A stretch of DNA of 64,000 bases from Marinobacterium arenosum (GCF_019795155.1 NZ_JAILYN010000010.1:34575-98574), one strand, 5' to 3'. Shown: positions 51,643 through 62,008, counted from the stretch's first letter. The notes: a model not told the origin generated them from the letters alone. Made by a program: numbers and translations.

Positions 51643-53205
51643 TTAGTGCAGCAGCCGTTCGACCATCCGGCGTTGGCGCTGTGCCAGCTGTTCCGCCTGG
51701 CGGTTGATAGTCAGCGTATCGCCGGCCATCTCGGCGACCCGGTCGGCCACCGTGCTGATCGATTGGATCTGCTGGTTGATCGACTGGGTGGCGCCGCTCT
51801 GTTGCTCGACGGCGCTGGCGATACGCAGCGCCAACTCGCTGATCTGGTCGACGCCGGCGACGATGCCTTGCAGGCTGTCACCGGTCTGATTGATGCTGCC
51901 GATGCTGCGTTCGCTGATCTCGCGGCCTCGTTGCATCGCTTCGGTTATCCGGCCGGTTTCGTGGCGCAGGTTGTCGATCTTGAGGCCGATCTCCTCGGTG
52001 GAGGTCTGGGTGCGTTTGGCCAGTTGGCGCACCTCGTCGGCCACCACCGCGAAGCCGCGACCGTTTTCGCCGGCGCGGGCCGCCTCGATGGCGGCGTTCA
52101 GCGCCAGCAGGTTGGTCTGTTCGGCGATCCCCTTGATCACGTCGAGAATATCGCCGATCTCGTTGCTGCTGCGTTGCAGGTTGACCAGCCGCTGGTCGAT
52201 CTGTTGCATCGCCTGGCCCATCTCGCCGACGCTGGTCAACGCCTGCGCCATGACATCCGAGCCGGCATGCGCCGTCTGCTGCATCTGGTTGGCTTCAATG
52301 GCGGCGGCGTGGGTATCGTTGGCCACAGCGGCGGTGCTGCTGGTCATCTGCTCGATTGCGCTGGCGATCTCGGTCAGTGCGTTCTGCTGGCGTTGAATCT
52401 CTGTACAGGTGCCCTCCATCACCGCCATCGAGCGGCTGGCGCTGCCGGACACCGCGCCGGAGGTGTCCTGGATACGGCGCAGGATGGCGTCCAGTTGCAG
52501 TTGCTGCATCCGCAGGGCCAGCTGCAGTTGGCCGATATCGTTGTTGCTGCCGATGTAGATCAGCTGCTTGATCGGATGGTCGACCAGTTGCCGGCTCTGT
52601 GCGACCAGTCGATTGAAACGACGGCAGATCAGCTGGACGCCCAGCGGCGTCAGCAGGCCGCTGACCGTTGCTGCGGCGACTCCGCTCCAGCCCAAGATCA
52701 GGGCGCCGGTTACCAGCCAGGGCAGCAGCATCAGCAACGACCACAGCTGAAGCCGGCCGGGCAGACTGATCTGCGGCACCTTCAGTTGATGGGGTGTGCG
52801 GCCCTGGTTTCGCAGCCGGTAGATAGCCTCGGCACGCTGCTGGGCGCCGCTGTCCGGCAGGCGGAAGATCCATTGCAGCTCCACCACCTTGCCCTGGTCG
52901 AGAATCGGGATTACGTAGCTGTCCAGCCACAGCGGCTGGCCGCCGCGAGTCTGCTGCATCAGCATGCCCATCCACGGGTGGCCCGCTCCGACGGTCTGGC
53001 TCAGGTCCTTATGCGGGCCATCGGGCATATCCTGATGACGCAGTTGGTCGACGGAGCGGACGGTCAGCTCGTCGGCGGAGTAGCCGCTAAGCCGGCAGTA
53101 GTCTTCGCTGGCGTAGCGGATTGCGCCGTCCGGTTCGGTGGCCAGGATCAGCGTCTGGTTGCTGTCTTGGCGATCTGATTGTTGAAGGCGGCTGTGTTGC
53201 TGCAT
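51643..53205 (-). CDS. Aer-like PAS methyl-accepting chemotaxis protein
   Basis: A 520-residue chemoreceptor without a periplasmic domain. A PAS domain lies at about 15-125 ([28 protein letters not shown]), similar to the FAD/redox-sensing PAS of Aer. One or two helices are at about 155-195 ([35 protein letters not shown]), then a HAMP-like linker. A long signalling domain has the hairpin tip [51 protein letters not shown], intact. It should steer swimming by energy or oxygen level through CheA/CheW encoded elsewhere. Single gene. Confidence 0.93.
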   Translation of the reverse strand: MQQHSRLQQSDRQDSNQTLILATEPDGAIRYASEDYCRLSGYSADELTVRSVDQLRHQDMPDGPHKDLSQTVGAGHPWMGMLMQQTRGGQPLWLDSYVIPILDQGKVVELQWIFRLPDSGAQQRAEAIYRLRNQGRTPHQLKVPQISLPGRLQLWSLLMLLPWLVTGALILGWSGVAAATVSGLLTPLGVQLICRRFNRLVAQSRQLVDHPIKQLIYIGSNNDIGQLQLALRMQQLQLDAILRRIQDTSGAVSGSASRSMAVMEGTCTEIQRQQNALTEIASAIEQMTSSTAAVANDTHAAAIEANQMQQTAHAGSDVMAQALTSVGEMGQAMQQIDQRLVNLQRSSNEIGDILDVIKGIAEQTNLLALNAAIEAARAGENGRGFAVVADEVRQLAKRTQTSTEEIGLKIDNLRHETGRITEAMQRGREISERSIGSINQTGDSLQGIVAGVDQISELALRIASAVEQQSGATQSINQQIQSISTVADRVAEMAGDTLTINRQAEQLAQRQRRMVERLLH

Positions 53206-53426
53206 CCGATAGTTTCCCTTTACTGGCTCCTTAAAGTGACAGCTGGTGTAGCAGGATTCGGGCCATGCCGCCGGGCCCTGTCGAGTGCCGATAATCCAGT
53301 GCCTTAGGGGCGTTCAGCGGCTTGGGTAGTTGATTATTTGCTGAATATTGCATGGGCCGGAAGCGGGCATGGTTGATCAATTGATTGACCGGCGGTTGCC
53401 GGACTATTAGACGGATTGCTTAGATA

Positions 53427-53448
53427 ATTACGTTAACGTCAACGTAAT
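53427..53448 (+). promoter_or_regulatory. Perfect palindrome upstream of the acyl-CoA operon
   Basis: ATTACGTT and AACGTAAT flank AACGTC, a 22-base palindrome lying 67 bases before the dehydrogenase start. ACGTTAACGT-type sites recall MerR/TetR regulators of acyl-CoA degradation genes (LiuR/PsrA-like). Downstream GGTTTACC and GGTAAACC form a second, longer-spaced inverted pair at about 53453-53498. Confidence 0.5.
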
Positions 53449-53514
53449 TTATGGTTTACCTGTTGGGGCGAATCGGTTACAAATTGGGGTAAACCCTAAT
53501 TCGGAGTTTCCCTA

Positions 53515-54672
53515 ATGGATCTGTCCCTGACCGAAGAACAAAGCCTGATTCAGGAAACCGCCAAACGTTTCGCGGAAACCGAACTGGCGCCGGTCGCCGC
53601 CGAGGTCGATCGCAACGCCGACCACGGCATCGTTATCGAGAACTGCCGCAAGCTGGCGGAACTGGGCTTCATGGGCCTGAATATCGATGGTGAGTACGGC
53701 GGCAGCGAAGCCGGTGCGGTCTCCTTCAGCCTGGCCATTACCGAAATTGCCAAAGCCTGCGCGTCGACCGCGGTGTCGATGTCGGTGACCAACATGGTGG
53801 CCGAGGTGATCCAGGCCAAGGGCACCGAACAGCAGAAGCAACAGTACCTGCCGAAGATCTGCAGCGGCGAATATGCCGCCGGCAGCTTCTGCCTGACCGA
53901 ATCGGGCGCCGGTTCCGACCCGGCGTCCATGCGCGCCCGTGCCGAGAAGACCGCCAGCGGCTGGAAGATCAACGGCACCAAGCAGTGGATCACCAGCGCC
54001 GAGTTTGCCGGCGTTTTCGTGGTCTGGGCGGTGAGCGACCCTGAGGCACCGAAAGGCAAGGGGATCACCTGCTTCCTGGTGCCGGCCGATGCCAACGGGA
54101 TCAGCGTGGCGCCGGCCGAGCACAAGATGGGCCAGTGCGGCTCGGCCACCAACGAGGTGCATTTCGAGGATGTCGAGGTGCCGGACGACGCGGTACTGGG
54201 CCAGGTCAATGACGGCTTCCGGCTGGCGGTGGCCGAACTGGCCGGCGGTCGGATCGGTATCGGCTCACTGGCGCTGGGTATCGGTTTGGCGGCGATGGAC
54301 TACGCCACCGGTTACATCCTGGAGCGCAAGCAGTTCGGCAAGCCGCTGGCTGATTTCCAGGGCCTGCAGTGGATGCTGGCCGACCGCTGCACCGAGCTGG
54401 AAGCGGCCCGTTTGCTGCTGATGAGTGCCGCCGATCGCAAGGATCGCGGCCTGCCGTTCGCCAAGGAGGCGTCGATGGCCAAGCTGTTCGCCAGCGAGAA
54501 GGCCAACCAGGCCTGCTACAGCGCGCTGCAGATGCTCGGCGGTTACGGCTATATGCGCGAGTACCCGCTGGAGCGGATGAGCCGCGATGTGCGAATTACC
54601 TCGATCTACGAGGGTACCTCCGAGGTGCAGCGGTTGATCATCGCCCGCGAAATCCTGCGCGAGCACGGTTGA
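53515..54672 (+). CDS. Acyl-CoA dehydrogenase
   Basis: A 385-residue FAD enzyme of the short/medium/branched chain type, forming the 2,3-double bond of an acyl-CoA and passing electrons to ETF. Blocks LTESGAGSDPASM (FAD/substrate), KQWITSAEFAGVFVVWA, DRCTELEAARLLLM and QMLGGYGYMREYPLERMSRDVRITSIYEGTSEVQRL, with catalytic Glu at E366, are complete. It opens an operon with a racemase-like protein, an acyl-CoA synthetase, two thioesterases and a hydrolase, all on the plus strand. The exact chain or branch specificity cannot be read from the sequence. Confidence 0.93.
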   Translation: MDLSLTEEQSLIQETAKRFAETELAPVAAEVDRNADHGIVIENCRKLAELGFMGLNIDGEYGGSEAGAVSFSLAITEIAKACASTAVSMSVTNMVAEVIQAKGTEQQKQQYLPKICSGEYAAGSFCLTESGAGSDPASMRARAEKTASGWKINGTKQWITSAEFAGVFVVWAVSDPEAPKGKGITCFLVPADANGISVAPAEHKMGQCGSATNEVHFEDVEVPDDAVLGQVNDGFRLAVAELAGGRIGIGSLALGIGLAAMDYATGYILERKQFGKPLADFQGLQWMLADRCTELEAARLLLMSAADRKDRGLPFAKEASMAKLFASEKANQACYSALQMLGGYGYMREYPLERMSRDVRITSIYEGTSEVQRLIIAREILREHG

Positions 54673-54692
54673 GTCTAATTGGGAACCTGAAT

Positions 54693-55838
<1,146 letters not shown>

Positions 55839-55898
55839 ACCGGCGCACAGCACGAATAACAAGACGAATAACAACGATAACGGATGAGAGAACAAGCG

Positions 55899-57551
55899 AT
55901 GACGACACAGAACTATCAGCAATTCTACGATCAGTTCGAGCCGGCCATGATCGAGCAGAAGCTGCTCGGCTCGCTCGAACAGGGCTTCAATGTCTGCGAG
56001 GAGATCTGCGACCGTTGGGCTGAAGATGAAAGCCGACTGGCACTGCGCTATGAAGGGGTCGAGCGCGCGGCATCCGACCATACCTTTGCCGAGCTGAAGC
56101 GTCGTTCCGCCCAGTTCGCCAACTTCCTGACCAGCCAGGGGATCGGCAAGGGCGACCGGGTCGCCGCGCTGCTGCCACGTACCCCGGAATTACTGGTAGT
56201 GATCCTCGGCACCTTGCGTGCCGGTGCGGTCTACCAGCCGCTGTTCACCGCCTTCGGTGCGGGCGCCATCGAATACCGGCTGGGCACCGCCGGTACCAAA
56301 CTGGTGCTGACCGATCCGGCCAACCGCATGAAGCTGGATGACGTCAAGGATTGCCCGACCAAGCTGCTGGTCAACCGTGATCAGGCTGACGCCAAGTACG
56401 CCGGTGATCTGGATTTCGAAACCGAGATGGCCAAGCAGTCCGACCAGTTCGAGCCGGTACGGATCGGCGCTGAAGAACCGTTCCTGCAGATGTTCACCTC
56501 CGGTACCGTCGGCAAGGCCAAAGGCGTGGCGGTGCCGGCCCGTGCCTTGCTGTCGTTCTATGTCTACATGCGTTACGCGATCGGCCTGCGGCCGGACGAC
56601 ACCTACTGGAACGTCGCCGATCCGGGCTGGGCGTACGGCCTGTACTATGCGGTGGTCGGCCCGCTGCTGCTGGGTAATACCACCCACTTCAACGAGCACG
56701 GCTTCACGCCGGAATCCACCTACATGATGCTGCGCAAGTACCACATCACCAACCTGGCGGCGGCGCCGACCGCTTACCGGATGCTGATGGCCCATGACGA
56801 CATCCTGTCGGACGGCGATAAGTTCGATCTGCGGGTGGCCAGCTCCGCTGGTGAACCGCTGAATCCGGAAGTGATCAGCTGGGTCGACAAGCGACTGGGC
56901 TGCCCGGTGATGGACCACTACGGCCAGACCGAGACCGGCATGACCGCCTGCAACCATCACGAGCTGGAGCAGAGCGTGGTGCGGGTAGGCTCGATGGGCT
57001 TCTCGATGCCGGGTCATCGGGTGGTGGCGCTGGATGGCGACTACAACGAGGTGGGTGAGGGCGAAACCGGCCAGCTGGCGGTGGATGTCGATAACTCGCC
57101 GCTGTTCTTCTTCCAGGGTTATACCTGGGGCGAGAAGAACCCGTTCCACGGCAAGTACTACCTGACCGGCGATGTGGTGATCAGCCACGGCGACGGCGGC
57201 TACTCCTTCGCCGGCCGTGATGACGATATCATCACCACCGCCGGTTATCGGGTCGGTCCGGCCGATGTCGAAAGTACCCTGCTGGAGCACGAAGCAGTGG
57301 CCGAATCCGGCGTGATCGGCAAGCCGGACCCGGAGCGCGGCTCGGTAATCAAGGCCTACGTGGTGCTGAAGTCGCAGTTCGACCCGAGCGACGAGCTGGC
57401 CGCCGAGCTGAAAACCCTGGTGCGCGAACGGCTGTCGACCCACGCCTTCCCGCGTGAGATCGAGTTCGTCCCGGAGCTGCCGAAGACACCGAGCGGCAAG
57501 ATCCAACGCTTCATCCTGCGCAACAAAGCGCGCGAAGAAGCGGATTCCTGA
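55899..57551 (+). CDS. AMP-forming acyl-CoA synthetase
   Basis: A 550-residue adenylate-forming enzyme activating a carboxylic acid to its CoA thioester. The P-loop-type motif is MFTSGTVGKAKGVAVPA, with DHYGQTETGMTACNHHE, a hinge/ATP motif DDDIITTAGYRVGPADVE, and the C-terminal lysine in TPSGKIQRFIL. The family order and length fit the acetyl/medium-chain AcsM-like group; the acid is not predictable. An ATG at 55884 would add five residues; the start at 55899 has GAGAG upstream. It follows the racemase-like gene by 60 bases and would feed the dehydrogenase with acyl-CoA. Confidence 0.9.
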   Translation: MTTQNYQQFYDQFEPAMIEQKLLGSLEQGFNVCEEICDRWAEDESRLALRYEGVERAASDHTFAELKRRSAQFANFLTSQGIGKGDRVAALLPRTPELLVVILGTLRAGAVYQPLFTAFGAGAIEYRLGTAGTKLVLTDPANRMKLDDVKDCPTKLLVNRDQADAKYAGDLDFETEMAKQSDQFEPVRIGAEEPFLQMFTSGTVGKAKGVAVPARALLSFYVYMRYAIGLRPDDTYWNVADPGWAYGLYYAVVGPLLLGNTTHFNEHGFTPESTYMMLRKYHITNLAAAPTAYRMLMAHDDILSDGDKFDLRVASSAGEPLNPEVISWVDKRLGCPVMDHYGQTETGMTACNHHELEQSVVRVGSMGFSMPGHRVVALDGDYNEVGEGETGQLAVDVDNSPLFFFQGYTWGEKNPFHGKYYLTGDVVISHGDGGYSFAGRDDDIITTAGYRVGPADVESTLLEHEAVAESGVIGKPDPERGSVIKAYVVLKSQFDPSDELAAELKTLVRERLSTHAFPREIEFVPELPKTPSGKIQRFILRNKAREEADS

Positions 57552-57564
57552 GCGGGACGAGCGG

Positions 57565-58005
57565 ATGGAGACGCTGAATCCCGAGTATGAAACGGAGGTG
57601 CGCCGGGTTTTTTCCGGTGCACCATTCATCCAGTCGCTGGGTGCCGAACTGGTCGAGTTCGCGCCCGGCTACTGCCGCAGCCGGATCCAGATCGACCCGC
57701 ATCATCAGCAGCAGGATGGCTTCATTCACGCCGGCGTGCAGGCCACCCTGGCCGATCATACCGCCGGCACCGCTGCGGCGACGTTGATTCCGGCCGGCAA
57801 GCGGGTGCTGACCGCCGAGTTCAAGATCAACCTGCTGCGTGCCGCGCAGGGGCGCTTGCTCTGTTGCGAGGCGACGGTATTGAAGCCGGGCCGTACGTTG
57901 ATCGTCGCTGAAGCGGAGGTGTACGCTCAGCAGGCGCAACGGCAACTGGTGGCCAAGGCAACGGTGACCCTGGCGGTGGTCGATGTGGAGCGAGGAGGGA
58001 AGTGA
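57565..58005 (+). CDS. PaaI-type hotdog thioesterase
   Basis: A 146-residue hotdog protein of the PaaI/YigI type. It has the strand-helix pattern AELVEFAPGYCRSRIQIDPHHQQQDGFIHAGVQATLADHTAGTAAATLIP, where HHQQQDGFIHAG carries the usual catalytic region. It then has EFKINLLRAAQGRLLCCEATVLKPGRTLIVAEAEVY. It would release free acids from acyl-CoAs, perhaps to rescue CoA. The ATG 13 bases after the synthetase stop is chosen. Its TGA overlaps the next gene's start, so the two thioesterases are coupled. Confidence 0.85.
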   Translation: METLNPEYETEVRRVFSGAPFIQSLGAELVEFAPGYCRSRIQIDPHHQQQDGFIHAGVQATLADHTAGTAAATLIPAGKRVLTAEFKINLLRAAQGRLLCCEATVLKPGRTLIVAEAEVYAQQAQRQLVAKATVTLAVVDVERGGK

Positions 58006-58424
58006 TGGACTTCGAAGCGATGCAGGGCTTCCTGACGGAGCATTTTCCGCAGGGCGAGCAGTATGGCGAGCTGTTGCAGCTGGGTGACGGTTGGGCGCTG
58101 ATGAAACTGCCGGTCGATGACCAGCATCTGCGGCCCGGCGGTACGGTGTCGGGCCCGGCGATGATGGGGCTCGCAGACGTGGCGCTCTATGCGGCGCTGC
58201 TCAGCAAAATTGGTCCGGTGCCGCTGGCGGTGACCACCAATCTGAATATCAATTTCCTGCGCCGGCCGCGACCGGATGCCGATCTGCTGGCGCGGGCCAA
58301 GATGCTGAAGGTCGGTAAGCGGCTGGGTGTCGGCGAGGTCTACCTGTTCTCGGAAGGGGCGGAGGATGACCCGGTGGCCCATGCCACGCTGACCTATTCG
58401 ATCCCGGAACCGGGGGCGCGTTGA
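58005..58424 (+). CDS. Second PaaI-like hotdog thioesterase
   Basis: A 139-residue hotdog-fold protein distinct from its neighbour. The order is GDGWALMKLPVDDQHLRPGGTVSGPAMMGLADVALYAALLSKIG, LAVTTNLNINFLRRPRPDADLLARAKMLKVGKRLGVGEVYLF. HLRPGGTVSGPAMMGLAD replaces the HHxxxDGFIHAG-type catalytic region, so it may act on another chain or as a binding partner. GAGGAGG lies six bases before the ATG, and the start overlaps the upstream stop by one base. Two unlike hotdog proteins in one operon suggest a hetero-oligomer or two substrates. Confidence 0.85.
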   Translation: MDFEAMQGFLTEHFPQGEQYGELLQLGDGWALMKLPVDDQHLRPGGTVSGPAMMGLADVALYAALLSKIGPVPLAVTTNLNINFLRRPRPDADLLARAKMLKVGKRLGVGEVYLFSEGAEDDPVAHATLTYSIPEPGAR

Positions 58425-59227
58425 TGAGTATCCATTGGCGTGACGAACGACTGCTGCTGGACGATGGCACCGAGATCGGCTGCCGGTTCGGTGAGCAGCC
58501 CGGTGGCGAATCGAAACCGACGCTGGTGCTGTTGCACGAGGCGCTCGGCTGCATCGCGATGTGGAAGCAGTTTCCGCAGCGGTTGGCGGAGCGCACCGGT
58601 TGCAACGTTTTTATCTACGAGCGGCGTGGCTACGGCCGTTCGTCGCCGATCAACTTGCCGCGGCCGGACGATTACCTGGTCGAGGAGGGCCGTGACTGGC
58701 TGCCGCAGGTGCTGGCAGCGGCGGGCCTGGAGCGGGTGGTGCTGATCGGTCACAGTGACGGCGGTTCGGTGGCACTGGTCGGTGCCGCTCAGCAGCTGCC
58801 CTCCGTGGCCGGCCTGATCACCATGGCGGCGCATATCTACGTCGACGAGCTGTGCATTGCCGGCATCGTCGAGACGGGGGCGCGCTACCACAACAGCGAC
58901 CTGCCGCAGCGGCTGGCGCGCTATCACGGTGAGCGTACCGATCTGCTGTTCCGTGCCTGGCACGAAACCTGGCTGCGCGACAGCTTTCAGCAAGCGCTGA
59001 GGCTGGAATCCTGGCTGGGCCGGATTCGCTGCCCGGCGTTGATCATGCAGGGCAGCGACGATCAATACGGCCTGCCAAAGCAGGTCGACGATATCTGCAG
59101 CGGCATCGGCGTGACAGCGAGCGGACTGTTTCTGCCCGGCTGCGGCCATATCCCGCACCTGGAGGCCGAAGCGGCCACGCTGGACGCGATCGAAACCTTC
59201 CTGGCTCAGCAGAACCTGCTGGGCTGA
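58424..59227 (+). CDS. Alpha/beta hydrolase
   Basis: A 267-residue hydrolase. The oxyanion region is VLLHEALGCIAMW, the nucleophile elbow GHSDGGSVAL, with the Asp in MQGSDDQYGLP and His in GCGHIPHLEAE, so the triad is intact. The cap region is short. Substrates could be an ester or a thioester made by the pathway. Its ATG overlaps the preceding stop by one base, and it ends the dehydrogenase operon, followed by a dispersed palindromic element. Confidence 0.85.
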   Translation: MSIHWRDERLLLDDGTEIGCRFGEQPGGESKPTLVLLHEALGCIAMWKQFPQRLAERTGCNVFIYERRGYGRSSPINLPRPDDYLVEEGRDWLPQVLAAAGLERVVLIGHSDGGSVALVGAAQQLPSVAGLITMAAHIYVDELCIAGIVETGARYHNSDLPQRLARYHGERTDLLFRAWHETWLRDSFQQALRLESWLGRIRCPALIMQGSDDQYGLPKQVDDICSGIGVTASGLFLPGCGHIPHLEAEAATLDAIETFLAQQNLLG

Positions 59228-59229
59228 GC

Positions 59230-59393
59230 TAGCAGCCTGTCGGACTTAACACTAATCCACTGCGGAAAAACGGATATTGGTCATCTTTTCCGAACGATTT
59301 CGTTAAATAGCTCGCTATTCGCCTCAATCGTTCGAAAAATCTGCCTCAATCCCGCTTTCCCTCGCTACGATCGGTCAAGCCCGACAGGCTGCC
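59230..59393 (-). repeat. Dispersed palindromic element, copy 2 (about 164 bp)
   Basis: Reverse-oriented relative of the element at 30336-30500: GCAGCCTGTCGGGCTTGAC and the CGATCGTAGCGAGGGAAAG block are shared, as is TTGAGGCGAATAG in the centre and TTTTCCGCAGT near the other end. The central stem here is TTTTCCGAACGA (59286-59297)/TCGTTCGAAAAA (59328-59339), different in sequence from copy 1 but at the same place. Confidence 0.85.
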
Positions 59394-59400
59394 AGGTTGA

Positions 59401-60006
59401 TCAGTCGAGCCGGGTCGCCTTGTGGACCAGTTCCGGCAGGCTGTCGGCGCGCATCTTGCTCATTACCCGGGAGCGGTGCACTTCCACCGTTTTCGGGCTG
59501 ATACCCAGCTCCTCGGCGATCTCGCGATTGGCCTTGCCGGATACCACCAGCGTCATCACCTCTTTTTCGCGCCGGCTGAGGGAGTCGTAGCAATCCAGGA
59601 TGCTTTGCAGCTCCTGCTGTTCGCCGTGCATCGAGCGAGCCCGCTCCAGCCCCTGCCGCACCAGCCGCAGCAAGACTTCGTCGTCGAACGGCTTTTCGAT
59701 GAAGTCCAGCGCGCCGTTCTTCATGGCGCTGACCGCCATCGGAATATCGCCGTGGCCGGAGATCACGATGATCGGCAGTTGGATGCCGCGCTCGTTCATG
59801 ATCTGCTGCAGCGCCAGGCCGTTGATCTCCGGCATCCGCACATCCAGCAGCATGCAACCGACTTCGCCCCGGTAGCGGTCGAGAAATTCATGGGCGGAGC
59901 TGAAGCCGACCACGTTCAGGTCGTCGGACTCCAGCAGCCACTGCATGGAGTCACGAAAATCGTCATCGTCATCCACGATGAAGACGGTTCCTGACGGATT
60001 TTGCAC
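59401..60006 (-). CDS. FixJ-family response regulator
   Basis: A 201-residue regulator. The receiver has the acidic start VDDDDDF, phosphoacceptor D55 (CMLLDVRMPE) and EKPFDD lysine. The C-terminal LuxR-type helix-turn-helix is LSRREKEVMTLVVSGKANREIAEELGISPKTVEVHRSRVMSKMRA. It follows the sensor kinase gene by 15 bases on the same strand. Such pairs (FixLJ/TodST-like) often control catabolic genes, and acyl-CoA genes lie on both sides, so they are candidates for its targets. Confidence 0.92.
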   Translation of the reverse strand: MQNPSGTVFIVDDDDDFRDSMQWLLESDDLNVVGFSSAHEFLDRYRGEVGCMLLDVRMPEINGLALQQIMNERGIQLPIIVISGHGDIPMAVSAMKNGALDFIEKPFDDEVLLRLVRQGLERARSMHGEQQELQSILDCYDSLSRREKEVMTLVVSGKANREIAEELGISPKTVEVHRSRVMSKMRADSLPELVHKATRLD

Positions 60007-60021
60007 CTTGATTGATCCTTT

Positions 60022-61536
60022 TTACTTATCTTTTAGCGGCAGTTTCAGATGGAACTGGGTACCGGTCTTGCCGTCGCTTTCCGCCCATAGCTGGCCGCCA
60101 TGGGTTTCGATAATGGTCCGCGAAATCGCCAATCCCATACCGAGGCCGGTCGATTTGGAGGTGTAGAACGGCTCGAACAGTTTGGCCAGTTCCTCCCGGT
60201 TGATGCCTTTTGCTTCATCTTCGACGGAGATATGGATATATCCGCCGGCGTTGCGGGACGAAATGATAACTGGACGGTAGCGTTTATCACAATCGCTATA
60301 CGCTTCGATGGCATTTCGCATCAGGTTGAGCAATACCTGCTCGATCTGGATCTTGTCGGCCAGCAGCTTGGGATCGCTCTCGTCGAGCATGAATTCGAAG
60401 CTGATATTGTGGTCGATCGCCTCCTGGTACAGGAACCGGCTGACCTCGCGGCAGGCCTCGTTGACCGGGAACTCGATCCGCTGGAACTCGGTTTTCTTCA
60501 CGAAGCTGCGCATCCGCCGCACGATCTCGGCTGCCCGCTTGGCCTGGCGGGTGATCAGCAGCATCGAGTTGGCGACGGTGTCGATATCGGTCAGCCCCTC
60601 GTCCAGCCGGCGCTGGGTGCCGCGGCAGTAGTTGAGGATCGCCGCCAGCGGCTGGTTGATCTCGTGCGCCAGCCCGGTGGCCATCTCACCGACCGACAGC
60701 AGGCGCGACATATGGGCCATCTCCAGCTGGTGCCGTTTGGCCTCCTCTTCGGCCTTGCGCTTGAGGGTGATATCGCGGCCGATGATCGAGTAGTACTCAA
60801 CCTTCATGTTTTCGGTACGGTTGCGGTGGGCGATGATCTCGCGTACCTCGGCGGTCCGCTTCGGATTGGTGGGGATCTGCAGCGGGATGCTGCCGTACCA
60901 GGTGCCGTGATCGGCGGCGTGACTCAGCGCCGGCCGCACCAGCGAGGCCAGCAGTTCCTCGTCGAACAACTGGTCGAGGTAGAACACCACCGGGTTCTCC
61001 TTCTCGGTGCCCAGGGTGATATAGGCGGCTTCGTTCATGTAGGTCAGCTGCAATGTTTCGTGCTTGCAGAACATGATCATGTCCGAGGAAGCTTCCACCA
61101 CCCGGGCCAGTCGGCGGGTGGCCTGCTGGGCCAGTTCGCGTTCGGTGACGTCGCGCGATACGCAGATGATCTCGACCGGCTCGCCGTGCTCGTCGCGGAT
61201 CGTGCGGCTGGTGGTTTCCAGCCAGATATAGTGGCCGTTACGGTGGCGGTAGCGATAGACGTTGGTGTACATGCCGTGCCGGTAGCGCACCGACTTGGCC
61301 CGCTTGACCAGGTTATCGGCGTCTTCCGGGTGGAACAGGTCGTAGCCGGGGGTGCCGATGATCTCGTCGACGCTGTAGCCCAATACCCGTTCGACTGCCG
61401 GGTTGACGTCGATGTAGGTCCATTCGGGGGTGGCGGTATGGCGCGAGATCATATCGGTGGACTGCTCGGCCAGCAGCCGGTAGCGGTCGGCCTCCTCGCG
61501 GCAACGTTGCAGTTCGCTGTTAACGTCTTGATTCAT
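60022..61536 (-). CDS. PAS-PAS sensor histidine kinase, FixL-like
   Basis: A 504-residue soluble kinase without membrane helices. Two PAS domains, about 15-135 (MISRHTATPEWTYIDVNPAVERVLGYSVDEI) and about 140-265, precede HisKA (MSRLLSVGEMATGLAHEINQPLAAI, His in AHEINQPL) and HATPase (NLMRNAIEAY; FEPFYTSKSTGLGMGLAISRTIIETHGG). The G1 position reads VEDEAKGI, where DNGxG is usual, so nucleotide binding may be altered although the other boxes are good. No haem-binding signature is obvious. Its partner is the FixJ-type regulator downstream. Confidence 0.92.
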   Translation of the reverse strand: MNQDVNSELQRCREEADRYRLLAEQSTDMISRHTATPEWTYIDVNPAVERVLGYSVDEIIGTPGYDLFHPEDADNLVKRAKSVRYRHGMYTNVYRYRHRNGHYIWLETTSRTIRDEHGEPVEIICVSRDVTERELAQQATRRLARVVEASSDMIMFCKHETLQLTYMNEAAYITLGTEKENPVVFYLDQLFDEELLASLVRPALSHAADHGTWYGSIPLQIPTNPKRTAEVREIIAHRNRTENMKVEYYSIIGRDITLKRKAEEEAKRHQLEMAHMSRLLSVGEMATGLAHEINQPLAAILNYCRGTQRRLDEGLTDIDTVANSMLLITRQAKRAAEIVRRMRSFVKKTEFQRIEFPVNEACREVSRFLYQEAIDHNISFEFMLDESDPKLLADKIQIEQVLLNLMRNAIEAYSDCDKRYRPVIISSRNAGGYIHISVEDEAKGINREELAKLFEPFYTSKSTGLGMGLAISRTIIETHGGQLWAESDGKTGTQFHLKLPLKDK

Positions 61537-61739
61537 GATATGTGCCTGTCGGGCACCGGCTGAGCCGGGTACGTCGGGTTTGTTATTGTTCAGTGATGGA
61601 TTATCCAGGGCGCACTGTTGTGGAGGGTCCGGAACTGGCTAAGGGAAAACCCATCCTGTTGTTTGTTCCATGTCATCTTATGACTTTAGGCTAGGTTGTT
61701 TAATAAGGGGAAATACTTAGTATAGGTTTTGTCGGAGCT

Positions 61740-62008
61740 TAGGGAACCTGTGAATAAGTCCCTTATGTTCTCTGCGGGCTCTAGAACGGTCAGATGCACG
61801 AAAGGCAGCGCAGCGGAATGACGCGTCCTTTCCAAGCTGCCTGACAAAGCAGATGGCCGTTCTAGAACCCGCCCTCCGGGGCTGTCGGAGCAATCAGAGC
61901 TCTGCGTTAACGATTTTCGACGGACAACCAGTACGCCTGTAATCGTTGCCTTGATCTCTGATCGCTCCGACAGCCAGAGGCCCAAGGGACTTGTTCACAG
62001 GTTCCTTA
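61740..62008 (+). repeat. 269-bp element with terminal inverted repeats and nested hairpins
   Basis: Left end TAGGGAACCTGTGAATAAG then TCCCTT (61740-61764) matches the reverse complement of the right end (61984-62008) at 23 of 25 places. Inside, GCGGGCTCTAGAACGG (61774-61789)/CCGTTCTAGAACCCGC (61857-61872) and GGCTGTCGGAGCAATCAGAG (61880-61899)/its partner (61956-61975, 19 of 20) form hairpins; AACGATT/AATCGTT (61909/61941) nests within the second. No gene inside. Confidence 0.85.

Noticed and set aside
51604..53178. A 524-codon plus-strand frame across the chemoreceptor gene
   Set aside because: It is antisense to the Aer-like gene, has repetitive Asp/Leu/His composition and no ribosome site. 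A shadow frame, like those across proS (48574-50061) and the FecR gene (31891-33786).
61740..62008. The 269-bp element as another copy of the 165-bp element
   Set aside because: Both contain a CTGTCGG stretch, but the ends, core and overall length do not match, so I treat them as separate families.
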